A stretch of 64,000 nt of DNA from Acidithiobacillus caldus ATCC 51756. GTDB taxonomy: Bacteria > Pseudomonadota > Gammaproteobacteria > Acidithiobacillales > Acidithiobacillaceae. This document shows positions 1 through 7,906 of this stretch, piece after piece; positions within the stretch are counted from its first letter, which is position 1, and every line of letters begins with the position of its first letter. The notes below the pieces were generated by a model. The model was not told the DNA's origin, did not search any database, and saw only the letters and a program-made list of their open reading frames with translations. Location of the stretch: positions 999,549-1,063,548 of the forward strand of contig NZ_CP005986.1 of NCBI RefSeq assembly GCF_000175575.2, written 5' to 3'. A program made the translations under genes and the position numbers.

Positions 1-916
1 CCACCAGGGGCAGACCAAAACCCTCGGCAAAAGAAGGGAACAGAAGGGCCTGGGCGTGTTTGAGCCAGGTGGCAATCTCTTCGTCGGCGCAAGGTCCCAG
101 CTCTACCACCTGCCCCCGCAGCCAATGAGAGCGTTCCAACAGATCCAGCACCTGTTCGCACTCCCAACCCCGCCGTCCCAGGAGCACGAGCTTGGGAACG
201 ATCTCCGCATTTCTTGCCGTCTCCAGCCAGTGGCGCCAGATCTGTAACAGCAGTAGATGGTTTTTGCGTGCCTCGATGGTACCAAGCACCACAAAGTACG
301 GATCGGCCAATGGACGCTGCCCCGAGGCTTTGGGTAGGGAGCCGCAGCCCAGGGGCGCGACCAGCTCTGGCCCGGGTGCACGGATCCCATGCTGTGCCCA
401 GTAGTGGTGCAAGCTTTGCCGGGTCGCCTCGGAGTTGAAGATCCGTGCCCCGGCGCTCTTGCGGATGGTCTCCAGCCTATGGGCGTGACGCACCTCTTCT
501 CCCGGCCGACCGTATTCGGGATAGACAACGGGTATCAGATCGTGAATAAAAAACAGCGGGCGCAACCCGAGCCGTTTCAGTATGTCGCCATAGCGGGTAT
601 CCTCGAGACCGCTGTGGCTCAGGTTGAAAAACCAGCAATCCTCACACCTGCTGGCACGCATGAGGTGGGCTCGGGCAACGGCCGAGCGGATGCGCTTGCG
701 CCCATTGTCGCCCGTCTCCAAAATTGCCGAGAGGATGTCGCTGGATCCCTTGGCCGACAGTCGCAGCCAGCGTCCCCCGTGGCGGACGACGGCGCGTACG
801 CGTGGACGATAGTGACGCAAATAGGCAAGGGTCACCCGGTCTATCCCGGTGGGATGCAAGCCCTCCAGATGCCGGGCGCACAGACGAGTGACGTCCACCA
901 GAATGGGTGTGTTCAC
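1..916 (-). CDS. GT4-type glycosyltransferase, partial (C-terminus off the left edge)
   Basis: I read this frame directly from the minus strand. It opens with GTG at 916-914, overlapping the TGA of the upstream gene (GTGA overlap), and stays open for about 305 codons to the window edge. The N-terminal part contains HPTGIDRVTLAYLRHY and FFIHDLIPVVYPEYG, typical of capsule/EPS glycosyltransferases. The GT-B C-terminal half contains VVLGTIEARKNHLLLLQIW and the LFPSFAEGFGLPLV signature of the GT4 nucleotide-sugar site. It should transfer a sugar from a nucleotide donor at the cytoplasmic face of the membrane. It is the last visible gene of a four-gene coupled operon (4324 to 1). Donor and acceptor are unknown. 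Confidence 0.85.
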   Translation of the reverse strand, partial: MNTPILVDVTRLCARHLEGLHPTGIDRVTLAYLRHYRPRVRAVVRHGGRWLRLSAKGSSDILSAILETGDNGRKRIRSAVARAHLMRASRCEDCWFFNLSHSGLEDTRYGDILKRLGLRPLFFIHDLIPVVYPEYGRPGEEVRHAHRLETIRKSAGARIFNSEATRQSLHHYWAQHGIRAPGPELVAPLGCGSLPKASGQRPLADPYFVVLGTIEARKNHLLLLQIWRHWLETARNAEIVPKLVLLGRRGWECEQVLDLLERSHWLRGQVVELGPCADEEIATWLKHAQALLFPSFAEGFGLPLV

Positions 917-2178
917 CGGGCCATTTCTCCCTTGGTCCGATGGGGATACACCAGTTCGCCCACCGTGTTGGTTCGCAGCCGGTAGCAGGTTTCGGTCACC
1001 GCCTCCGTTACGCCAGGCTCCTGAAAAAACACTCCCCGCACCTGCACGGTGGCGGCCAACGCCGTGAAAAAATCTTCCCGCAGTTGCGGATCCGGGGGCG
1101 TGCCCTGCGTCCAGAAGTCGTCCAGATTCCCCTGAAAAGTCAAGCCCGGCACGTCGAATACCGCGCTGCCCAAGGCTTTGAGAGGACGATGCAGCTGCAG
1201 CGCGCGCAGGCCCGTGCTGCTGTTGACCAGAACCACGCCGCGTGAGCGCTGGATGAGCCCGTTGAGGTCGCCCCCTCGCAGATACACCAGGCGACCTTCC
1301 ACCTGCAGCTCGCGGCGACGGCGATGCAGATAGCGCTCCCAGTCGGGCAAGGCGGGATCCCACGGGTGCTCCTTCACGACCAGAAGCGCGTCCTGCGGCG
1401 CGCAACGGAGGAAAGAATCCAAAACCAGTTCCAGGGCGGCTTCCATGCGCGTAAAGGGAGAGTAAGCCACCATCTGGAAGTCGAAATTGAGCTGAATGGG
1501 GAAAAGGTAATAAGACCGTCCGCTGTTCCAGAGCTCCTCGCATTGGGCCAGAGTGCGGGTCTTGCGCAGGCGATTACCCAGAAGCCGCCAACCACTGGCC
1601 AGGGTATACAAGATGGTGGGAGGGCGCATGTCACTGCGTTGGTAGCGGGGAAAGAAAGGCCAACCCAGTATGTTGGCGTAGTTTTGCGCAAGGTCTCCCA
1701 CGGCCATTTGATAGGCGCTATCCACAAAACGTTGCTCCCAGTCCAATACCACCGCCTGCCGGGCAATGGCGTGAATGGACTGGGCATCTTTGGGAAAGTG
1801 GGAGTTCCCGCACATCCCATCGCGCTCCAAGGTGATCCAGTCGGGGCGGAGGTAGCCAAAGTCGGTGACGGTAACGCGAATGCCGAGCCCCTGAGCGATA
1901 GCCACCGCCTCCTTGTGGTAGCGGCGCTGCTCGCCCAGAAGGAAGAGGTCCGAGACCCCCTCGCGCTGGAAAAAGTCGTGTAAGAAAGCGGGCCAATCGG
2001 CGAGGCTACCGCGATAATTAATGGCGTGATCATCGTGCCAGAACAGCCAGTCGCCAGCCGACAGATTGATACGCGTGACCCGCCAGCCCGCCTCGACGAG
2101 GCAGACCCCTACACGGCGAAAGAACGGGGAGGGCATGCCCTGGAGAAAGACGATGTGTGCTCTGGAACCGCTGCTCAT
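913..2178 (-). CDS. KpsS-like capsular polysaccharide biosynthesis protein (Capsule_synth family)
   Basis: 421 residues, start ATG overlapping the stop of the upstream SDR gene by 4 bp. The N-terminal half has IVFLQGMPSPFFRRVG and a central FGYLRPDWITLERDGM followed by GNSHFPK, which match KpsS/LipB-type proteins (G-Y-x-R-P-D/W-x-T-x-E and G-x-N-S). In group 2 capsules KpsS adds the first Kdo to a phosphatidylglycerol acceptor, starting the glycolipid linker. The C-terminal half has VVKEHPWDPALPDWE and VVLVNSSTGLRALQ, the GT-B-like lower lobe. No KpsC homologue is visible nearby, so the linker may differ from the E. coli type. Family is well supported, exact reaction is inferred. Confidence 0.8.
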   Translation of the reverse strand: MSSGSRAHIVFLQGMPSPFFRRVGVCLVEAGWRVTRINLSAGDWLFWHDDHAINYRGSLADWPAFLHDFFQREGVSDLFLLGEQRRYHKEAVAIAQGLGIRVTVTDFGYLRPDWITLERDGMCGNSHFPKDAQSIHAIARQAVVLDWEQRFVDSAYQMAVGDLAQNYANILGWPFFPRYQRSDMRPPTILYTLASGWRLLGNRLRKTRTLAQCEELWNSGRSYYLFPIQLNFDFQMVAYSPFTRMEAALELVLDSFLRCAPQDALLVVKEHPWDPALPDWERYLHRRRRELQVEGRLVYLRGGDLNGLIQRSRGVVLVNSSTGLRALQLHRPLKALGSAVFDVPGLTFQGNLDDFWTQGTPPDPQLREDFFTALAATVQVRGVFFQEPGVTEAVTETCYRLRTNTVGELVYPHRTKGEMAR

Positions 2179-3164
2179 CGTCCGCGGAGAAAGGCGGTCA
2201 CTGCGCCTTCTAGACTTTTTTCGTAGGTGACCCTCCCCAACGGCGCCCCCGCGCTGCGGATCTTATCGATGTCGTGACCACAGGTTCGACCGAAAATCTT
2301 CACTACGAGTGGGTGCAAGAGGGGTTCGGAGCGCAGTCCAAAAGCGGAGTAAGGTGCGGACATGGCATACCCGGCAGCCATGGCCACCCCGTAGGGCAGG
2401 CGCAGTACGATCCCTTTACCCTTCAGAGCCCGGCGTAGGTCGGCCACGAAACGTTGCCAGGAGAGGCTCATGGGGTCACGCAGATTGTAGGTTTCGCCCG
2501 CGGTACGAGGGTTTTCCACAAGCCACAGGGCGACGTCGACCAGGTTCTTCACATCTAGATAACCACAGTCGGCACGACCACCGTCCACGAGGAGCATGAG
2601 TCCGGATCGCAATTCCGTGCCGATGCGTTCCACAAAGGGACTTCCTTCGCCCATGACGTTGCAAGGACGCAGGATAGAGTAGGGGAGAGAGAGCGCGGCA
2701 GCCCGATCGCGCAGGAGGGCCTCGCCCGCCTGTTTGCTGTCGCCGTAGCCAAAACCCGTGGTGGCGGGCAGAGGATCCTGCTCACGGGCCGGAGCCTCGG
2801 GGAAGCCGTAAACATCGACACTGGAAAAATGCAGGAAGAAGTTCGGCATGGACCCCGAGTTCTGCAGAGCGTCCAGCAGGTTGCCCAGGCCATCCACGTT
2901 GGCCGCCCAGTAAGCCGCTCGCTGGTCCCAGGTATGGACGTTGGCGGCACAGTGGAATACCCCGGAGATGCCGCGCGTGGGCGCCAACAGGCTGTCCCGT
3001 AAGGTCAAGTCCCCAGGATAAATCTGCGCGCTTTGGCGTAGCCGAGGATCGAGCCGTTGGGGATCGCGGACCAGTAGGCGTACCGGCTTACCTTGATCCA
3101 CCAAGCGCAGGGCCAGATGGCGTCCGATGAAACCCGTGGCCCCCGTCACCAGAATGGGTTTCAT
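2175..3164 (-). CDS. NAD(P)-dependent epimerase/reductase, extended SDR family
   Basis: 329 residues with the N-terminal Rossmann motif ILVTGATGFIGRHLALRL (TGxxGxxG). The Ser/Tyr/Lys active site is HFSSVDVYG with YGDSK (YxxxK, Tyr in GFGYGDSKQAGEALL). The length and the C-terminal part (about residues 220-329, with YGVAMAAGYAMSAPYSAFG) fit 3-beta-hydroxysteroid dehydrogenase-like and ceramide-reductase-like SDRs as well as sugar epimerases. ATG overlaps the stop of the preceding acyltransferase gene (ATGA), so the two are translationally coupled. Being next to a GNAT acyltransferase raises the possibility of a lipid keto-reductase (CerR-like) rather than a sugar epimerase. Substrate not decidable from sequence alone. 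Confidence 0.75.
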   Translation of the reverse strand: MKPILVTGATGFIGRHLALRLVDQGKPVRLLVRDPQRLDPRLRQSAQIYPGDLTLRDSLLAPTRGISGVFHCAANVHTWDQRAAYWAANVDGLGNLLDALQNSGSMPNFFLHFSSVDVYGFPEAPAREQDPLPATTGFGYGDSKQAGEALLRDRAAALSLPYSILRPCNVMGEGSPFVERIGTELRSGLMLLVDGGRADCGYLDVKNLVDVALWLVENPRTAGETYNLRDPMSLSWQRFVADLRRALKGKGIVLRLPYGVAMAAGYAMSAPYSAFGLRSEPLLHPLVVKIFGRTCGHDIDKIRSAGAPLGRVTYEKSLEGAVTAFLRGR

Positions 3165-4324
3165 GGGGTTTCCTCGGCGGCCTGCTGCTTGAATACCGGC
3201 CGTTTACCCGGCTTGGGGACTGCGTTCAGTAAACGATAGCCCAGACCCACGAAAGGATTCATCCAGCCCCAACGGGCGCGCAGGGCCATGTGGATAGGCA
3301 CCGCCTCTGCTCCCAGATCCATCTTGACGTCGTAGGTCGTGAGCCCCATCTCCAGACGCTCGGCCCCGAGTTCAATGGCCGTATCCACCACTTTGGTAGC
3401 GATGTATAGATATATACCGTCGTTTTGCGCCCGGTTACGACCCACATACAGCCAGCGGATCATGGGGCCGTCGCGCATCATCAAGGCGTGGGCCACGAGC
3501 TCTTCGCCCCGATGGAAAAGCAGCACCCAGGAGTCTGGCCCCAGAGCGCGGGAAAATTCCCGATAAAAGGCTGGAGTCAGGACCTCGCGCTGAAACTCCT
3601 TGGCATTCTCGTGCACTTCGCGCCATTGGGCACAGAGGATATCGGCAAGGTCGGCAAAATCCTCCTGCCGTTCTACCCGGATGCCACTAGATTCCACGCG
3701 CCGTCGGTATTTGTTGAGTTTGCTGCGGTAGTAGCTGCGCATGGCGTCTCGGTAGGCCTGTGGGTCTTTCCAGGGAATCTCGAGATAGGTGTTGGGCAAA
3801 CCTTCGATCCAGTGGTAGCCATGGACCGCCAGATCCTCTCGAAAGTCTTCAGAGTTATGCTCAAAATCGCGAATCACGATGAGCAGACTGCGCCGTTTGC
3901 TTGCCTCCTCCCGGAGCGAGCGCGCCAGCGCCGCCACCAGGGATGCGCGGTGTACGTTGGATGACTGCGTGATGGGTGGGCTGACGATGGTGATGGGAGT
4001 TCCACATTCCAGCAGGTTCCACTTGAGAAAGCTGGGAAAACGTCGACGGATGAACTCCAGGACCTTGCGCAAAGGTTCCGGTGCAAAGATGGCAATGTCG
4101 GTGGTGACGGTATATACCCCCCAAAAAGCTCTTGGCTTGCCGCCATCGTCGCGCATGAGCGCATAGCGGTAACTGAAGCCCTCGAGCCCAGCCCTTTCCA
4201 GAACTCGCCAAAAGCACGGCGCCAGGGCCAGAGACCCCGGCGTGCCTAGTTCTTCCCAGACCTCAGGGGGAATATCGTCTATACGCTCCAAAATTTCTAC
4301 CGAGTAGTGCGGCGCTAAGGACAT
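3161..4324 (-). CDS. GNAT/FemAB-like N-acyltransferase (candidate ceramide-synthase-like)
   Basis: About 387 residues from the ATG at 4324, chosen over an upstream in-frame ATG (4453) because the extra 43 residues are low-complexity. The C-terminal half has the BioF2/FemAB-like fold signature: YYRSKLNKYRRRV, then LVAHALMMRDGPMIRWLYVG, RAQNDGIYLYIATKVVDTA and GLTTYDVKMDLGAEAVP. This resembles peptidoglycan-bridge-type and bacterial ceramide synthase-type GNAT proteins that transfer an acyl group to an amine. It is the first gene of the coupled operon with an SDR, a KpsS-like protein and a glycosyltransferase. The acceptor is unknown. N-acylation of an amino sugar in the glycan is the main alternative. 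Confidence 0.6.
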   Translation of the reverse strand: MSLAPHYSVEILERIDDIPPEVWEELGTPGSLALAPCFWRVLERAGLEGFSYRYALMRDDGGKPRAFWGVYTVTTDIAIFAPEPLRKVLEFIRRRFPSFLKWNLLECGTPITIVSPPITQSSNVHRASLVAALARSLREEASKRRSLLIVIRDFEHNSEDFREDLAVHGYHWIEGLPNTYLEIPWKDPQAYRDAMRSYYRSKLNKYRRRVESSGIRVERQEDFADLADILCAQWREVHENAKEFQREVLTPAFYREFSRALGPDSWVLLFHRGEELVAHALMMRDGPMIRWLYVGRNRAQNDGIYLYIATKVVDTAIELGAERLEMGLTTYDVKMDLGAEAVPIHMALRARWGWMNPFVGLGYRLLNAVPKPGKRPVFKQQAAEETP

Positions 4325-4497
4325 GCGGGACTGGGTCTTGGGCTTATGGGCGCGTTGCGTTTGCCGCAGTCTAGCACGGATGGAAGGCTGCCCAAAGCAA
4401 AATGCCGCCGCCCCATACCCGGGGATGACGCCTGCGGATACAGCGGCTGGCAAAGCGTGCTAGTCTGCCCCCCAAATCGGGATCATCGGGGGCAGCG

Positions 4498-5682
4498 GTG
4501 CGGGTGCTCGTGGCGTGTAAAGGCGGATTCGGTGATGTATTGCCCCTGGTGGCCGTTGCCCAGGAGTTGCGCGCGCGGGGGCACGTGCCCATCCTTGCCG
4601 CCGAAAGGCACCATCGGGTGCTCGCACGGGATCTGGGGATGGCATTCCGCGTATTGCCGGGACCAAGCGGCAGCCCCTTTGCCGAGGTCCGGGCAGAGGA
4701 GGTGCGTGCGCTCCTGCCCTTGCTCGACTCCGTCGATCTCGTGCTCATCAATCCCCTTGCCCCTGCTGTGGTGCTTGCCGCTCGGTACATCAAAAAAACC
4801 TGGGTGTACGCCTCGGCCACACCCATGGTCTTTGCAAGCCCCGAGGATCCTCCCTGGTGGCCCGGTCTGGCGCGCGGTCAGCGGTTTCTGGCGTCCTGTT
4901 CCCATGCCCAGCGCGCGGCCTTTCGCCTGGCGCGCTTCGTGGCCGCCCGACAGAGCCGCGATATCGCCCACGTTGCCCAAGCTTTTGGCATTATCTTGCC
5001 CGGCCACCCGCGCTTTGAGGGTCTTTATTCACCTGCCGCAAACCTCCTGCTGGCAAGCACCCTGCTCAGTCCGGCATTGCCCCACGGCCCATCTGCCATC
5101 CACTGCTTGGGTTTTTGCCCCTACATTCCACCGAGCCTCGAAAATATCGATGCACAGAGGGCTCTGGAGGACTTCGTCGGCCGGGGCGAGCCGCCCGTGA
5201 TCATTGCCCCCGGCGGTGCCGACCGGGCCAATCCCCGTCCCTTTGTGGAACTCGCGCGGGCGGCCTGTCGAGACCATGGCCTGCGTGCCGTGGTTTCGGC
5301 GCGGGCGGGCAGCCTGCGGCAGCTGGACCTGGGGCCAGACCTCCTGATTCTCCCCTACCTGCCGTATTCCATCCTGTTCCAAGGTGCCCGAGCCGTCATC
5401 CACTCCGGGGGCATCGGCAGCCTGAGCTGGGCCTTGCGCAGCGGCATCCCATCCATCGTCCTGCCCTCGGTCTGGGATCAGTTCGACAATGCCCGACGTG
5501 CCGTGGCACGCGGCTACGGGCTTTGGCCCAAGCGCAGCCGCCGCCATCTGTACTGGGCCTTGCAGGATCTCGTGCGCCTAGAGAGCGGGCGCATCCTGCG
5601 GGATGCCGTGGCACTGGGGCGCGAAGATGGGGCAAAAAGCGCGGCTGATTTTCTGGCTGCCCGGTTTTCCGTGTTAACGTAA
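4498..5682 (+). CDS. GT1/GT28-type glycosyltransferase (YjiC/MGT-like)
   Basis: 394 residues from a GTG start. N-terminus MRVLVACKGGFGDVLPLVAV is the usual acceptor-domain opening of macrolide/sterol-type glucosyltransferases, with ELRARGHVPILAAE following. The C-terminal nucleotide-sugar site is HSGGIGSLSWALRSGIPSIV then WDQFDNARRAVARGYG, the HxGGxGTxxEAL / P...DQ..NA pattern. Such enzymes glycosylate small or lipid acceptors rather than growing polysaccharides, so glycosylation of a lipid made by this locus is conceivable. It is divergent from the GNAT operon with about 170 bp between them and is followed by a convergent gene. Acceptor unknown. Confidence 0.8.
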   Translation: MRVLVACKGGFGDVLPLVAVAQELRARGHVPILAAERHHRVLARDLGMAFRVLPGPSGSPFAEVRAEEVRALLPLLDSVDLVLINPLAPAVVLAARYIKKTWVYASATPMVFASPEDPPWWPGLARGQRFLASCSHAQRAAFRLARFVAARQSRDIAHVAQAFGIILPGHPRFEGLYSPAANLLLASTLLSPALPHGPSAIHCLGFCPYIPPSLENIDAQRALEDFVGRGEPPVIIAPGGADRANPRPFVELARAACRDHGLRAVVSARAGSLRQLDLGPDLLILPYLPYSILFQGARAVIHSGGIGSLSWALRSGIPSIVLPSVWDQFDNARRAVARGYGLWPKRSRRHLYWALQDLVRLESGRILRDAVALGREDGAKSAADFLAARFSVLT

Positions 5683-5768
5683 GAAGCAATCTTGGCGCCA
5701 TAGAACCACGACGACGCCCACATGCACCACTATCCCAGGATAACAGATACTACGGTGCCCCTTCGCCG

Positions 5769-7382
5769 CTAAGGACGTACCCGGCGCAGAAAGGCCTCCC
5801 ACTCCGGCAGGATGCGCTCCGGCAGGTAGCGTTCACTGTGGCGTACCCCGCGCTCGCGCAGGGCTTCCCGGCGGGCTTCGGCTTCCGAACCGTAGAGCAG
5901 GGGGCGCAAGGCCTGGACGAGGCTGGCCGTGTCGTAAGGGTCAAAGTAGACCGTGGCATCGCCATAGACCTCGCGGTGGACGGGAATGTCGGAAGCTGCG
6001 GTCACCCCTGCACAGCGCATGGCCTCGATACCCGAAAAATCGAAACCCTCACCCACGCTGGGACAAACGGTGACCAAGGCTTGGCGGAACAATAGCCGTA
6101 AACTATCGCTGGGCACATTCTGAAGCAAAAAGAGGCTTCCTTCTTCCACCCAGGGGATCATGGCGTCAAGGGCCTGCTCGTAGTCCCAGCCGATATGCCC
6201 CACCAAAATCAGGCGCAGCTGCGGATCTTCGGCGTGGAGGGCCTCCCAGGCCGCCAAAAGGCGCGCGTGGTTCTTGCGGGGCTCGATGGTGGAAACCATC
6301 AGCAAAAATCGATTACCCGGTCCCAGGGTCCGCTGCAAGAATTCGGCGCGCTGCTCCTCGGAGGAAAAGCGCCGCTGCAATGCCCAGGTTTTCCAGGGGA
6401 GCTTTCCCGCTGCCGTCCCGCCCGTTTTGCTTTTGCCGCGGAATTCCACATGGCTGTAGCGGCGGACGATGCCCGGGATGCGCTCTGGCTCCGGCTCCGT
6501 GGGGTGGTAATGGGAAGGAATCATGTTGTACACGGTGGATGAGCGCGTTTCCGCCTCGGGAAAGAGGCGCAGCAGGTCCTGACGAGTGGTTTCCGATACG
6601 CAGGCAAACCAGGCCCCATCGCGCACGTTGGCGGCCAAGGCATGGTAGTGACTCGCCTGATGAAAGGCGCGGTCAGAAATGGTGTGGGGCATGAGCACCG
6701 GGATGGCATCGTGGTAATGGACCACCAGCGCCGTTTCGTGACGCACCCGGCCCGGAAAGGGCGTCTGGGCGATAAAGATATCCGCGCCGCGGGTATCGAC
6801 GCGTGGATAACGGGAACGTCCCAAAACCTGGGCCCGCTCGATGCCCGCCAGGTGCATCCAACGCCACGGTTCGGCACAAATACGGTACTGGGCATGGCGC
6901 AAAACCCGCTCGCGCTCCGCCGCGGGTAGACTCCGGCCAAAGAGTTCTTGCCACAGATAATCGGCAAAAGGGCTGCCGTCAAAGCGACCGGTGGCCATCT
7001 GCCCCGTCAGCCAGGTCCGCCAGCGCAGCCGCAGGTCCGCCCACTGCTCCTGCAGCCACTCCACCACCGTCGTTTTCCAATCCAAGGCCGTCTGCCCCTT
7101 GAGGGAGACCACCACTTGGGAGGCACGCTGAATACTTTCTGCGGTGTCGTGAGCCTTTTGCCCGTACACACCACCACGCAGCCGCCGCTTGGACATCTGC
7201 AGGAACCCTGAGAGCTCCAAATGCTCCAGGCTGGCCAGGGCACTGAAGAGCAATCGGGTTTCTTGGGGAATGCCATAAAAGCCATCCAGGGCTGGGCGCA
7301 GCTCCAGCCACACGCGCAAAGCCGCTGGCGCACCTGCCGTACCCTCTCCCCCGACCGACTGGTACTCAAGCCCCTGTTCCAT
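5769..7382 (-). CDS. GT4-family glycosyltransferase
   Basis: 537 residues, ATG start. The N-terminal half holds LRPALDGFYGIPQETRLLFS, then VVHYHDAIPVLMPHTIS and CVSETTRQDLLRLFPEA. The C-terminal GT-B lobe carries LLMVSTIEPRKNHARLLAAW, LVGHIGWDYEQALD and VTVCPSVGEGFDFSGIEAM, so the EGFxxxxxE nucleotide-sugar motif is present as EGFDFSGIE. It probably adds a sugar to the capsule or EPS repeat. It lies alone between a convergent GT1 gene and the divergent hipBA module, so it may have its own promoter in 7383-7566. The N-terminus is longer than in a minimal GT4, with about 150 extra residues before the first typical block. Confidence 0.85.
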   Translation of the reverse strand: MEQGLEYQSVGGEGTAGAPAALRVWLELRPALDGFYGIPQETRLLFSALASLEHLELSGFLQMSKRRLRGGVYGQKAHDTAESIQRASQVVVSLKGQTALDWKTTVVEWLQEQWADLRLRWRTWLTGQMATGRFDGSPFADYLWQELFGRSLPAAERERVLRHAQYRICAEPWRWMHLAGIERAQVLGRSRYPRVDTRGADIFIAQTPFPGRVRHETALVVHYHDAIPVLMPHTISDRAFHQASHYHALAANVRDGAWFACVSETTRQDLLRLFPEAETRSSTVYNMIPSHYHPTEPEPERIPGIVRRYSHVEFRGKSKTGGTAAGKLPWKTWALQRRFSSEEQRAEFLQRTLGPGNRFLLMVSTIEPRKNHARLLAAWEALHAEDPQLRLILVGHIGWDYEQALDAMIPWVEEGSLFLLQNVPSDSLRLLFRQALVTVCPSVGEGFDFSGIEAMRCAGVTAASDIPVHREVYGDATVYFDPYDTASLVQALRPLLYGSEAEARREALRERGVRHSERYLPERILPEWEAFLRRVRP

Positions 7383-7566
7383 AGGATGCCCGAAGAGTGA
7401 AAATGGGCTAAACCATAGAGCACAGAAGCGGTGAGCTCAATAGCCACGACCCAGAAAGATCCGATCCGGACGCGGGGGTATCCGAATAGATCCCGCTGGG
7501 AGTAAACTGCGCCGAGCTTTGGGTGGGGCAGGCTGTGTACCATCGCTGAAGCTCCATTCCCTCCAG

Positions 7567-7587
7567 GGTGTATTCCCAAAATACACC
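7567..7587. promoter_or_regulatory. Perfect dyad, candidate HipB operator
   Basis: Arms GGTGTATT and AATACACC (8 bp, perfect) are separated by 5 nt. The dyad lies 43 bp upstream of the hipB ATG, where HipB-type HTH antitoxins bind to autorepress their operon. No second copy of the same dyad is seen, but a smaller AT palindrome (TATACCGTATA) lies closer to the start. Operator function is inference from position and symmetry. Confidence 0.5.
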
Positions 7588-7630
7588 TTAAAAGGTATGA
7601 TGCGCAGATATACCGTATAGGGGATGTGCC

Positions 7631-7906
7631 ATGTCGCCAAGCACCGTTCGCACGCCGCAGCAACTCGCACAGCTATTGCAGCAACAGCGGCGCAAGCTGG
7701 GTCTTACGCAAGACGATCTGAGTAAAAGCTTCGGCCTGCTGCCGAAGACTATCTCCCTACTCGAAAACCATGCGGAAAGAAGCAAAATCAGCACCTTATT
7801 TCGGCTCTGTGCGGCTTTGGGTGTGGAGATCGTGATACAAGGAAAGGTCGGAAAGCCTGGTCTTCCGGATGGTCCGACGGCCACACACGCCGAGACGGAG
7901 TGGTGA
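7631..7906 (+). CDS. hipB: HipB-like antitoxin / HTH regulator
   Basis: 91 residues with an Xre-type helix-turn-helix (about residues 12-65): LQQQRRKLGLTQDDLSKSFG followed by LPKTISLLENHAERSKI. The C-terminus ...LGVEIVIQGKV is typical of HipB, where a beta strand forms the dimer core. It is immediately followed by hipA with no gap (TGA then GTG). It should neutralise HipA and repress the operon through the dyad upstream. The last 15 residues (GLPDGPTATHAETEW) are a short tail of the kind HipB uses to contact HipA or be degraded. Confidence 0.88.
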   Translation: MSPSTVRTPQQLAQLLQQQRRKLGLTQDDLSKSFGLLPKTISLLENHAERSKISTLFRLCAALGVEIVIQGKVGKPGLPDGPTATHAETEW

